From Candidatus Methylacidiphilales bacterium (lineage in GTDB: Bacteria; Verrucomicrobiota; Verrucomicrobiia; Methylacidiphilales; JAAUTS01), in the NCBI GenBank assembly GCA_028713655.1, contig JAQTNW010000003.1:70477-134476 (forward strand): a DNA stretch of 64,000 nucleotides. Reading direction: 5' to 3'. How positions within the stretch are numbered: the stretch's first letter is position 1; each line of letters begins with the position of its first letter. The notes beneath the pieces were generated by a model. The model saw only the letters and a list, made by a program, of their open reading frames with translations, was not told where the DNA came from and did not search any database. The position numbers were made by a program, and so were the translations under genes. Below are positions 1 to 7,878 of the stretch, piece after piece.

Positions 1-1368
1 CAGATTGTGTCGAACGGATATCTGTCCACTGCCAATCTGGACAGCGTTTCCGAGTCGAATACGGTCGGAAATGCAAACATCATCGGTGGCAAGAGTGATT
101 TTACCACCACACGTGACGGTGATAATGAGAAAGCCCAGATCGCCATGTCGGATTCCTTTGCGGCATCCGCTGGCATCAGCAGCGGTTTGACTGCGTCCGC
201 CACTGGAGGAGGAACTCCCGGCCTGGTCGGCATTGTTCCGTTCGAGTGGGTGGCGAACAACGGCGTGACAGCCCCGGTCAAGTTTACCGGGTGTTCCTCT
301 GCGACGGCCAGCAGCACGATTACCTATACGTCTGCGATCTACACGCCGACCGGCGCTCTGGCTTCCAATGCCCAGATCAGCGCGGTCAATGTCTTGGGTG
401 GCCCAAGCATAGCCAGAAATGTGGGGATTACGGGAGCCACGGGAACCGGTACCCTCGGTGGTACGATCACGATTGCATCCGCGAATACATCCACCCTCTC
501 GGCCATCTCCAGTGCAACCTACGTCGGAGCGGTCAATGGTTCCAATCCCATCACTTCCATCAATCAGCTCCAGGCACTGGGGTTGTTGACTACCGGCGGT
601 GCTTTCTTGTCGCAGTTCACGGGAAATTCCGCAGATGCGGTTGCCGTCTATGCAATGGGACGCAACTTCGACTCAGGCACTCGTCTTTCCGAACTGGCTG
701 AAACCACAGTCGGTGTGTTCGGTTCCGTGAATGCCCAACACCAGCCTTCTTTCGTTGGCGGCACAACCTACTCGGGCCAGGTGTTTCCCAATCGCGGCAA
801 AGGCGGTGGCGCGGACAAATATATGGCCACGCTGGATCAGTGGGCGGCGGAAGACATCTACCCTTCACCGTTCACGAAATCATTTGGGCTTGGTCAATCC
901 GGATTCAACGGCGGCGGTGATCTGGCTGATGCGCTGGCTACCCCGGGAAGTCTCGGCGCGCCGGATTCAGGTGTGGGAGCTGCCCCGGCTCTCAACGGCT
1001 CGTTGGCTCAAAACGGCGGCTGGCTGATTGGCTATCTGGGCCGTAGCGACGCCACCCGTGCGTGCAAAGCCACGACTGGAGCCAACACGGCCCATCATAT
1101 TCCCTGGAATGGCCAGCAGGATTGGACCGGTTCCGAGGCTGCGGATGGTTCCGTGACCTTCAACAACGCGGCGATCACGGAAGGCCTTTACTCGCTCTGG
1201 GAGTATGAGTTCCTTTACTACGCGAATGGCGCCTCTGCGGCCCAGAAGACGGTTGGCGACAAAATTGCCGCTCAAATCTTCAGCACGGATGCGTCAGCGG
1301 CGGGCATTTTGTTCGGTTCCATGAACGTGAGCAAGTCCATCGAAGGCGGCGTTATCACGCATAACTAA
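1..1368 (+). CDS. Secreted protein, 5' end outside the window
   Basis: The frame is open from base 1, so the N-terminus and any signal peptide lie upstream. About 455 residues are visible, rich in Gly, Ala, Ser and Thr. The pattern (a GIVPFEWVANNG segment, an SADAVAVYAMGRNFDSGTR-like segment, then a C-terminal half with PWNGQ and a terminal MNVSKSIEGGVITHN) resembles a family of exported proteins I associate with Verrucomicrobiota, related in style to phosphate-binding periplasmic proteins. No PEP-CTERM tail is present. The function is unknown and the family assignment is from memory of the pattern. A strong terminator follows. Confidence 0.6.
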   Translation, partial: QIVSNGYLSTANLDSVSESNTVGNANIIGGKSDFTTTRDGDNEKAQIAMSDSFAASAGISSGLTASATGGGTPGLVGIVPFEWVANNGVTAPVKFTGCSSATASSTITYTSAIYTPTGALASNAQISAVNVLGGPSIARNVGITGATGTGTLGGTITIASANTSTLSAISSATYVGAVNGSNPITSINQLQALGLLTTGGAFLSQFTGNSADAVAVYAMGRNFDSGTRLSELAETTVGVFGSVNAQHQPSFVGGTTYSGQVFPNRGKGGGADKYMATLDQWAAEDIYPSPFTKSFGLGQSGFNGGGDLADALATPGSLGAPDSGVGAAPALNGSLAQNGGWLIGYLGRSDATRACKATTGANTAHHIPWNGQQDWTGSEAADGSVTFNNAAITEGLYSLWEYEFLYYANGASAAQKTVGDKIAAQIFSTDASAAGILFGSMNVSKSIEGGVITHN

Positions 1369-1416
1369 ACAGTTTGTTTGAAAGTGTCTATCCGCTTTGA
1401 GCCAAGCGGAACGGCG

Positions 1417-1459
1417 GCCGGTGCGAAGTTCCTCTCTTCTTCGCACCGGCTTTTCGTTT
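1417..1459 (+). terminator. Rho-independent terminator after the secreted-protein gene
   Basis: A perfect 12-bp stem (1417-1428 with 1439-1450, starting GCCGGTGCGAAG) with a 10-nt loop is followed directly by TTTTCGTTT. It lies 48 bases after the stop codon at 1368. Confidence 0.85.
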
Positions 1460-1568
1460 CGGGGTGTGTCTCTTCAGTTTTAAATTCGCGCTCGGCGAAT
1501 CCGTCCGGTGGCGGATTTAAAGTCTTAAGTTTTAAGCTTTTGAAAATCCGTGTTTATCCGCGTCCCCC

Positions 1569-1592
1569 CGCTCGCGACGGATGTCGGAGTTC
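1569..1592 (+). repeat. Dispersed 24-bp repeat, copy 1
   Basis: This 24-base segment, beginning CGCTCGCGACG, recurs with one mismatch at 10241-10264. Both copies lie in intergenic DNA close to heptamer-period sequence (about 1522-1550 here and 10114-10141 there). Confidence 0.6.
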
Positions 1593-1610
1593 GCGACCTT
1601 CCTGTAAAAA

Positions 1611-2288
1611 GTGTTTTGTTTTCGTCTTCGTTTTTCTTATAATGTTACAAGATTGAAATCCAATTATACAATCCTTTCGCTGGCGCTTGTTTTGCCGTCC
1701 CTGGGCCTGGTTTTTTATTTGTTGTCTGATAACCCCGGAAAAGAGTTTGGCCAGGGCGTGCAGCCGGTCTCTCGAAACCGAACCGCACCAACTTCAACCC
1801 ATCGCGTTGACGGCTTTGAAACACCGGCTGGTTCTGTCAATGATGCCGTCCCGCAGTATTCGGATGGAACACCCGTTATTTCAGTTTCAAATCAAGAAAG
1901 CGGCGCCCAAGCTCCACGCTCCGGGTTTACCAGCCCCTACGGAGCCCCGGTGGCGAATTCAAACCCTACAGGCACAGGAGCCGCATCAAACGGGGCCAGA
2001 GCCGGTGTTTTACCAAGAGCAATTCAGTCCCCGCAGAGCCCGATGATTCTTCAACCGCCGCCGCCAAATCTCACCCCGCAGCAACTGGCCAAATATCAGG
2101 ACTTGCAACAGCAGTTTATCCAGCAGGCAGGCTCGAATAACCCAAACCAAGTCCCGTCCAACCCGGCTTCTGTCAAGCGCTGGCAGGATGCCCAATCCAA
2201 AAGCGACCAACTCTACCAGTTGTGGTTTGGCTCCCAGGCGTACATGAACCTCCAGATGCAACGCGCCCTGCAGCAACAGAAACAATAA
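1611..2288 (+). CDS. Pro/Gln-rich exported protein, unknown function
   Basis: The product has 225 residues from ATG 1611, or 211 from TTG 1653; neither has a clear ribosome binding site. An N-terminal hydrophobic stretch (SLALVLPSLGLVFYLL) fits a signal anchor or uncleaved signal peptide. The rest is low complexity, rich in Pro, Gln, Asn and Ser, with a C-terminal segment of about 80 residues that looks helical and ends QRALQQQKQ. I do not recognise a family. It could be an envelope spacer protein. It converges on the minus-strand glycosyltransferase at 2334. Confidence 0.55.
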   Translation: MFCFRLRFSYNVTRLKSNYTILSLALVLPSLGLVFYLLSDNPGKEFGQGVQPVSRNRTAPTSTHRVDGFETPAGSVNDAVPQYSDGTPVISVSNQESGAQAPRSGFTSPYGAPVANSNPTGTGAASNGARAGVLPRAIQSPQSPMILQPPPPNLTPQQLAKYQDLQQQFIQQAGSNNPNQVPSNPASVKRWQDAQSKSDQLYQLWFGSQAYMNLQMQRALQQQKQ

Positions 2289-2333
2289 ATTCTGCAGAAA
2301 AGCAGTATCGCTACGTTACCTCCTTCGCCGAGG

Positions 2334-3524
2334 CTAGGATCTAAAATGACGCTGGTATTTAATGCGCAAGCCTGCTTGTTGTATTCTCTCCTTCAGTGAA
2401 GATTTGTAACGATGCAAGACAGGTTTTTCCCGGGGTAGAGCGGCAGCTTGGCGAAAAAGTTTCAAATATCTTTCGCAACAGTCGGTCAGCGAGTAGCGCT
2501 TCAAAGTGTCGGCCCGGTTGCTTGCGCGTTGGGAGCGAATAAGCGAAAGGTTTTTCTCCAGCTTGATAAGTTCATTGGCAAAAGCGTCATGATCTCCCAA
2601 ATGGCATAGCGTTCCACATTTTAAGGTTTCGACAATTTCCCGATGTCCGCTGGGAATATCGGATAGTAGTGGAGAAAGACCGAGGCTGATTCCTTCCAGC
2701 ACCACTTGGGGCAGACCCTCGAAATTGGAAATATTCAGCAACACGTCCCCCTTGGCCATGACCGCCAAGGCCTCCTTGTTGGGCAGATGCCCTCCCATCA
2801 CGACGCGCCCCGCAGCGATCGGTTCACTCAGGCCCTCCACCAGAAGTTTCTCAGCGCGACCCGCCCCCAAAATGGTGAGGGTACCGGTGCCTCCGCTCCA
2901 GGAATAGCTGTTCCAGATCGGAATCAGGTCCTGACACCGCTTTTGCAGTTGGTCCAGGCGGGCGCTATAGATGATCTTCATCACCCCCTCTGGCTCAGGA
3001 TCAAAATCGCCTTCGGAAACAATGCCATAGGGAATGTAGTGCACCTTCCGGGCGTCATCCGGGCTGCAAAAGGCAAGGCATTTACGCTCGATCTCCCGTG
3101 AAACGGCGATGTAGGAATTGCAATGGCCCATCATTTGTAGAAATTCGTAGTAATAATAATCGGAATCGGTGTGAAGAATTGAGAGCAGGGGAAGTTCCGT
3201 GCTGATTTGCCGGAAAAGTGACAGGTGGTTATAAAATTGATTGATCAGGAGACAATCCAGATCCAGGGAAAGGATGGTGTTCCGAAAGTGGCATTTTTGC
3301 CATTCCTTCGGATAGCTGTTGAGGTCCAGCGATATACAGCGTTCTTTCAACCGGGACTTGATTTCATGATGCAGCTCCCTGGCCAGCATCTCCCGCTTGG
3401 GAAAAGGATCGGCCAGAATAAGAAAAACCTTGTGTCCCTGGTCGGTAAGCTGGCGCTCCAGTCTCTCAAGGAAAACCGGAACCCCGCCGTCCCTCCATTG
3501 ATCTAGGAATAGGCCTATCCGCAT
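2334..3524 (-). CDS. GT4-family glycosyltransferase
   Basis: The product has 396 residues with the GT-B plan. The N-terminal domain begins MRIGLFLDQWRDGGVPVFLE. In the C-terminal nucleotide-sugar domain are YSARLDQLQKRCQDLIP, LTILGAGR, and the family signature SNFEGLPQVVLEGISLGL, which carries the EX7E-type acidic residues. No membrane segment is seen, so it probably acts at the cytoplasmic face. It is the last gene of a minus-strand group with UbiA (4675-5733) and the DVDDTA protein (3636-4661), about 110 bases after the latter. Its acceptor cannot be told from sequence; a prenylated or terpenoid lipid is a guess from context. Confidence 0.85.
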   Translation of the reverse strand: MRIGLFLDQWRDGGVPVFLERLERQLTDQGHKVFLILADPFPKREMLARELHHEIKSRLKERCISLDLNSYPKEWQKCHFRNTILSLDLDCLLINQFYNHLSLFRQISTELPLLSILHTDSDYYYYEFLQMMGHCNSYIAVSREIERKCLAFCSPDDARKVHYIPYGIVSEGDFDPEPEGVMKIIYSARLDQLQKRCQDLIPIWNSYSWSGGTGTLTILGAGRAEKLLVEGLSEPIAAGRVVMGGHLPNKEALAVMAKGDVLLNISNFEGLPQVVLEGISLGLSPLLSDIPSGHREIVETLKCGTLCHLGDHDAFANELIKLEKNLSLIRSQRASNRADTLKRYSLTDCCERYLKLFRQAAALPREKPVLHRYKSSLKERIQQAGLRIKYQRHFRS

Positions 3525-3635
3525 ACATTATTAAATAGTGAAACAAATATAGGAGACATTGGGTGATAACATTACACGAGATGCTTATAAAACGCGATAG
3601 GCATTGTAGCCCGTAAATTATTTCCTGGGCCCTCC

Positions 3636-4661
3636 TTACCTTCGCCATTTAAAATAGCGGGACAGGGCCTGCACGCAAAAGCCGGTGGTGAGTTCCATCG
3701 ATCCCCAAGCCACTGTGCGCAAAAATCCGGAAAAATAATAATCGGCATAGGGCCATCCTCCTTCAGGTCCCTGCGCCCGGACAAGATAGTCAACAGCGGC
3801 ATCAAGCTGTGGAACATCTGCCTCCAAATTAAGGAGAGCGCAAATGGAATGGGCTGTATCCATGGCGTTGAAACCGATGGCTCCGTCCGCTGTCGCGTAG
3901 GAGAGAATTCTTTCGATCAATTCCTTCCGAATGACGGAAAAAGCTGAAAACCCTTCGCGATAATTCCGTGCGATCGAATAATAAAAGACGAAGCGGTTCT
4001 GATACCAGCGATCGCAGGTTACTTCCTCCTGCCGTCTAAAAACCTCGATGAGCCAGGCGCATACCGGCTCGGCGTAGGGTGCTGTCCCCAAGTAGGAAAT
4101 GACGTTGGAGTTAACAATTCCATCGATGTCATCCGGCCGGGGTTCTCCCTGCCAGATTTTATGAGCGGAACGAAATCTTCTGATCTTTTCCAGCGCCACC
4201 CACCAATAACCAAAGTTCAAACTCAATGTCGGACGAAGAACGATCCAAGTGTAAAAAAGGCCCGTGCGGCTTCGATTGGCCAAAAGAAGTCCCCGATTAT
4301 TCGGAAAGCCGACCTTGTTTTGCCGAAGGACCGAGCTGACAGATGCCGTGTCATCAACATCGGGACGGACCGCCTTATAGCCGGGATGGGGACGCGGCCA
4401 ATAGCGCCAGACGCCGCACGGTTCGATTTGAGAACGCAGGAAAACGCAGGCGCGCGCGATCATGCTTCGACTAATCGCTGAATCACTAAAGGCCAGACTG
4501 GAGGCAATCAGGGTGGTTGCGAAAGGAGTACTATCGACCCTTGCCGGGAATTTGTTCAGAAGCGAAACGATGGCGCAGGGAAATTCGCCGGAAGGCAGTT
4601 GTCTCTGCCGAAGAAACTCCAGGGCTCGATCAAGAACGGGCGTGAGATCGGAATGGGTCAC
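3636..4661 (-). CDS. Prenyltransferase/squalene-oxidase repeat protein with class II cyclase DxDD motif
   Basis: The product has 341 residues, the size of one alpha/alpha toroid domain. RPDVDDTASV at about 100-108 matches the DxDDTA motif that protonates substrate in squalene-hopene cyclases and class II diterpene cyclases. A QW-like motif (RAQGPEGGWPYADYYFSG) lies near the C-terminus and two further toroid-like repeats are visible (RQRQLPSGEFP near the start, DGAIGFNAMDTAHSICALL in the second half). No signal peptide. Known cyclases with this motif usually have two domains and 500-700 residues, so this would be a single-domain version. It is 13 bases downstream of a UbiA prenyltransferase, which supports prenyl chemistry. 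A non-catalytic toroid protein is the alternative. Confidence 0.7.
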   Translation of the reverse strand: MTHSDLTPVLDRALEFLRQRQLPSGEFPCAIVSLLNKFPARVDSTPFATTLIASSLAFSDSAISRSMIARACVFLRSQIEPCGVWRYWPRPHPGYKAVRPDVDDTASVSSVLRQNKVGFPNNRGLLLANRSRTGLFYTWIVLRPTLSLNFGYWWVALEKIRRFRSAHKIWQGEPRPDDIDGIVNSNVISYLGTAPYAEPVCAWLIEVFRRQEEVTCDRWYQNRFVFYYSIARNYREGFSAFSVIRKELIERILSYATADGAIGFNAMDTAHSICALLNLEADVPQLDAAVDYLVRAQGPEGGWPYADYYFSGFLRTVAWGSMELTTGFCVQALSRYFKWRR

Positions 4662-4674
4662 GGAAGTTTTTTGC

Positions 4675-5733
4675 TTAAGAACGTTCTGTTTTTAACAGGG
4701 TGCGGGCCTTCAGTATAAACCATTTCCTACCCCCGGCAAAAAGAGAATCGATGCTTTTTGGAAAAAGCAGGAAATGAAGACCGAGTATGAGCCATGCCAA
4801 TGAACTTGCGGACGTATAAGCCAGCAGAAATGTGGCGGGATAAAGGAAAGGATAATATTCCTCGAAAACCGGATGGAATCCTCGTGAAGGAGTTACCAGG
4901 GCAATCTTGATTCCCAGATGGAAATAACGAACGGTGACGACCACAAAATAGAAGCCTAATAAAGGCCACGCCCAGGGAGAGTCCACTTGAATCAAAACCA
5001 AAACGAGTGTGACGATCTCAATGGGAAACAGGAACCAGACGACAAGCCCTTTCGCGAAATTGGAACCCACCCGCACGACGAAAGTCCGTACGCCAATCTG
5101 CTGATCGTTCTCGTAATCCCTAATTTGGTGAAGGAGAATTCCACGCAACCCGAGGGCAATCGCCCAAAACACCAAAGAAATCACAAAGGGGACAGGCAGT
5201 CTCAAATCAGTGCCCTCTGAAATCAAGGTCAATCCCCAAAGCGTGGGAATCACATGGCTGCCGCATGAATCCATAAGCAGCCCCCATGCGCCCCGGGCTT
5301 TTAACCGTACGGGAGGAATCGAATAAAGGGCAAACACGATCCAGTTGGAAAGATAGAGCAGGCAGGTCAGCGGATAGTGGCGGAACCAGAATAAAACGCA
5401 AAACCCGCCGACCATGCAAAATCCGAGGGCGCCCAATCGCATCCCCAGATTTCTTTCCGTGCCGATCGCAACTTTGCCGCCAGCCAAATCCTCCGGCCAG
5501 TCGGTCAGATCGTTGAGAACGGAAACATAGCTTGCGGCAAAAAACAGCGCGACAATAACGGCTGGTAGAAATGGCCATAAGGTGGTCAAAGGTATTCCGA
5601 GTAAAAGCGCAATGCCGTAAACCGTACCCAAGGCACAGGCAATTTTGTGCTCCCACCAATCGCGTACGCGAAAGAGCTTGCTCACTTTCCTGAAGAAGCC
5701 TTTTCGGGAAAATAGCTGTCGAATCGATGCCAC
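4675..5733 (-). CDS. UbiA-family prenyltransferase
   Basis: The product has 352 residues and about eight or nine hydrophobic helices. Both Asp-rich motifs that bind prenyl diphosphate through magnesium are visible: NDLTDWPED at 74-82 and RDYENDQQIG at about 205-214. The family moves a prenyl chain onto an aromatic or other lipid acceptor in the inner membrane. No quinone-specific gene is adjacent; the nearest menaquinone-type gene (menG/ubiE) is 6 kb away on the other strand. It is the first gene of the group continuing into the DVDDTA toroid protein and a GT4 enzyme. The acceptor is unknown. Confidence 0.88.
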   Translation of the reverse strand: MASIRQLFSRKGFFRKVSKLFRVRDWWEHKIACALGTVYGIALLLGIPLTTLWPFLPAVIVALFFAASYVSVLNDLTDWPEDLAGGKVAIGTERNLGMRLGALGFCMVGGFCVLFWFRHYPLTCLLYLSNWIVFALYSIPPVRLKARGAWGLLMDSCGSHVIPTLWGLTLISEGTDLRLPVPFVISLVFWAIALGLRGILLHQIRDYENDQQIGVRTFVVRVGSNFAKGLVVWFLFPIEIVTLVLVLIQVDSPWAWPLLGFYFVVVTVRYFHLGIKIALVTPSRGFHPVFEEYYPFLYPATFLLAYTSASSLAWLILGLHFLLFPKSIDSLFAGGRKWFILKARTLLKTERS

Positions 5734-5808
5734 CCCCGATCAAGTAGCGTTTTCTCGACCTGACACAACCCAATAGTTGAAATGCCCCCCGCTTTTTGGA
5801 ACACGTTG

Positions 5809-6182
5809 CTTAATTATCGCTTCGCGATGAGCAGTCTCGCTTCTTAGATCGCTCGGGTTCGATGGTGTCTCAAGACACACCGAGGGAGTGCGACGGGAGG
5901 GAATCGAATTATTGTCCGGCTCTCCGGACAATCTGCGGGCTGGCCTGCGGCAAAACGCTTTGCTGGAAAGTCACTTCGTGACAAGCAGTATCGCTACGCT
6001 CGGGTTCGATGGAGTCAAAAGGCACCAGTTGAACTGGTGCGGCGGGAGGGAATCGAATTATTGTCCGGCTCTCCGGACAATCTGCGGGTTGGCCTGCGGC
6101 AAAACGCTTTGCTGGAAAGTCACTTCGTGACAAGCAGTATCGCTGCGCTCGGGTTCGATGGAGTCAAAAGGCACCAGTAAAC
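5809..6182. repeat. Tandem repeat derived from the tRNA-Gly 3' end and its flank
   Basis: Units of 148-149 bases lie head to tail. The marker GAATCGAA occurs at 5901, at 6050 and inside the real tRNA at 6198. Each unit carries a near copy of the tRNA-Gly 3' end (T-loop to CCA on the minus strand), then flank with hairpins: a 9-bp stem starting ATTGTCCGG with loop CTCT, and GTCAC/GTGAC. A more diverged unit covers about 5809-5900. A 16-base piece of the unit (AAGCAGTATCGCTACG) recurs near 2300. I see no gene in 5734-6182. Confidence 0.85.
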
Positions 6183-6256
6183 TGGTGCGGCGAGAGGGAA
6201 TCGAACCCTCGCTTCTAGCTTGGAAGGCTAGAGTCCTACCATTAAACGACCGCCGC
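6183..6256 (-). tRNA. tRNA-Gly (TCC anticodon), CCA encoded
   Basis: Read on the minus strand the acceptor is GCGGCGG paired with TCGCCGC (one G-U), the D-arm contains AATGGTAG, the anticodon stem-loop is CTAGC-CTTCCAA-GCTAG, and the T-arm is GAGGG-TTCGATT-CCCTC. The 3' end is ACCA, encoded at 6183-6186. All arms pair. Partial copies of its 3' end follow immediately downstream. Confidence 0.95.
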
Positions 6257-6334
6257 CAGGATTGGTTGGAAATCCTAAAGCCACTCCCGGCCCCAGGCAA
6301 TGAAAAATCATGGAGGGATTACGGGAGATGAAAC

Positions 6335-6544
6335 TCAAGCCGTGATGAGGTCTGTTTCCAGAGGTTTGTCTTTTTTGAAGCGGCTTACGCCCATGATGCT
6401 GAAGCCGATAACACGACCCTGCGCATCCACACGCTCCATGACGGCGTCGTGCTTGGTCTCTTTTTCGTAACCAGCAGCGTCGGAGAAACGAACTTCCAGG
6501 AAATCCGCTTCCGCATCGAACCAAATTTTCACCTTATCGGCCAT
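6335..6544 (-). CDS. DUF2283 family small protein, antitoxin-like
   Basis: The product has 69 residues. The pattern KIWFDAEADFLEVRFSD and RVIGFSIMGVSRF matches DUF2283 (YDPEADALYIRF-type). It overlaps the 3' end of the upstream gene (6529-6840) by 16 bases, as in toxin-antitoxin pairs where a small DUF2283-like partner follows a nuclease-like gene. If it is an antitoxin its partner is broken here. Confidence 0.75.
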   Translation of the reverse strand: MADKVKIWFDAEADFLEVRFSDAAGYEKETKHDAVMERVDAQGRVIGFSIMGVSRFKKDKPLETDLITA

Positions 6545-6840
6545 AAGTTTTCTCCAGCTTTCGGTTTGTCGGTCAGATAGGCCGTGACCACAAACGCATC
6601 ATTACCCTCATATTTAACCACAACACACAGCCATTTACCATCCACAATTGTTTGTGTGTAAAATTCATAAAACAACCGTACCGCTGCGTCCGAACGTGAG
6701 CGTCGTACCAATTGGGGCTGTCACAACACCTGTTCGATCTCCCCGGCCATGTGTTTCATTTCGGAATGCTCAATAATGTGGGCCAATCGTTCATCCGTCA
6801 GCCGGACTTGGTGTCCGAAGCAATCTTGCAAGGTTCTCAT
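6529..6840 (-). pseudogene. PBECR/RelE-like nuclease gene broken by an in-frame TGA
   Basis: Reading from ATG 6840 gives 39 residues (MRTLQDCFGHQVRLTDERL to EIEQVL), then TGA at 6721-6723, then the same frame continues QPQLVRRSRSDAAVRLFYEF to the stop at 6529. The two halves form one ~103-residue protein of the type found with DUF2283 partners (VxLTxERxxHIxEH ... VRRSRSDxxxxLFYxxY ... LCVVVKY ... VVTAYLTD). One C-to-T change (CGA to TGA) explains it. A restart at 6711 would give only the C-terminal 60 residues. Upstream, a frame ending LILEESKIMEAKGK overlaps the start as ATGA and looks like the tail of another truncated gene. Confidence 0.75.
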
Positions 6841-6919
6841 TTGCCTTTGGCTTCCATGATTTTGCTTTCTTCCAGAATCAAACAGTAGGGCGCATACGCC
6901 AAGTCGTCCAGCTTGCTTC

Positions 6920-6960
6920 GATGCAACCCTGGGCTGACGGACCCAATTCCGTTGGGATTG
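6920..6960 (-). repeat. Dispersed AGCCCAGGGTTGC repeat, copy 1
   Basis: On the minus strand this reads CCCAACGGAATTGGG, then TCAGCCCAGGGTTGCATCG. The same arrangement (CCAACGGCGTT ... TCAGCCCAGGGTTGCGACG) is at 11202-11240 on the plus strand, so it is a dispersed non-coding repeat and not a gene, although it is open in one frame. Confidence 0.55.
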
Positions 6961-7029
6961 AGTGAGGCTGGGTTCAGGCGGTTTTCGCTCGCAGTCCCTC
7001 TAACATGCTGATATTATGACACGCGCTTT

Positions 7030-7365
7030 ATGACATCCCCAGGCATCCATCATTCACTGCTGCGAATTGATCGCGTGACCGGAGAGCCACCGGCACCTTT
7101 TGAGCGTCCGAATGAGAAGCTGGATTTCTGGGTGCTGGAGCTGCCGAACGCGGATAAGGGTGATATTGCGTCTTGGTATTCACGCGTTAGCGAGATTCTA
7201 AAAGCCCACGCGCCGTTGTTGTCTCAGTTGCACAGCACTGATGCACAGCTTGCGCTGTTCATCGAAACTGCCGGGGATGATCCGGTGTTCAGATTGGAAG
7301 CGGCATTTTTGAAAATGCTTGCCGACTTTGGAATTTCGCTGGAGCACCACAACGCCCCCGAATGA
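7030..7365 (+). CDS. Hypothetical protein, 111 residues
   Basis: A soluble, acidic protein with no signal peptide or membrane segment. The layout suggests an alpha/beta fold (LDFWVLELPNADKGDIASWY; DAQLALFIETAGDDPVFRLE; AAFLKMLADFGISLEHH). It is followed after 7 bases by a small membrane protein gene, so the two are probably cotranscribed. I do not recognise the family. The ATGACATCC start follows a weakly A/T-rich stretch without a clear ribosome binding site. Confidence 0.55.
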   Translation: MTSPGIHHSLLRIDRVTGEPPAPFERPNEKLDFWVLELPNADKGDIASWYSRVSEILKAHAPLLSQLHSTDAQLALFIETAGDDPVFRLEAAFLKMLADFGISLEHHNAPE

Positions 7366-7372
7366 ACGCGCT

Positions 7373-7654
7373 ATGAAAAAATGGCTGGTCATTTTATTGT
7401 CGCTTGAGCTTTTGATTGCCATTCTGCTTGGACAGAGCTCAGTTGTGTGCAGAGCGGATTTCGAACGGGCGCTCACCGCCCAGTTCAGGAATCCGACGCC
7501 GGAAAACCAGATGGAGTTGGAAAGGCAGAGACAGATCAATGTGTTGTATCGCTGGCGATTGTCCGCCGTCACATTCGGCCAGATGGCGGGCGTGACGTTG
7601 CTTGGCCTTTATATCATCCATAGACGCCGGGCCCTAGCCAGAGCGGGTGAATAA
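7373..7654 (+). CDS. Small membrane protein, two predicted helices
   Basis: The product has 93 residues, with hydrophobic segments at 4-20 (LVILLSLELLIAILLG) and at about 65-83 (FGQMAGVTLLGLYII). Between them is a charged loop, FRNPTPENQMELERQRQ. ATG 7373 is preferred because it lies just after the stop of the previous gene and the hydrophobic segment follows at once. The function is unknown. Confidence 0.5.
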   Translation: MKKWLVILLSLELLIAILLGQSSVVCRADFERALTAQFRNPTPENQMELERQRQINVLYRWRLSAVTFGQMAGVTLLGLYIIHRRRALARAGE

Positions 7655-7878
7655 AGCAGCCGCAACCCGCGTAGAGATTGGATAAGAAAACCTGTTTCGC
7701 GCCAGTACGCAAAGCTCGCCAAGGTTCGGGAAGATTTTGGAACTCTCAAACAAACTCCAAGATCTCTTTATAAAAAACGATCCGTTTTTGAGATTTTTGC
7801 GCTTTTTCGCGGCCAAATCCGGTTTTTGACTTTTTCCCGGCTTTTGACAACTCCGGGGCCTGTGCCATGTTTTGCTCC

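Noticed and set aside
1..1368. PEP-CTERM substrate for the exosortase at 49.9 kb
   Set aside because: The C-terminus lacks the Pro-Glu-Pro motif, hydrophobic helix and basic tail.
6870..7019. Small protein gene on the minus strand (NRLNPASLNPNGIGSVSPGL region)
   Set aside because: The sequence matches the dispersed AGCCCAGGGTTGC repeat also found at 11202, so the open frame is by chance; only its last ~24 codons may be a gene remnant.
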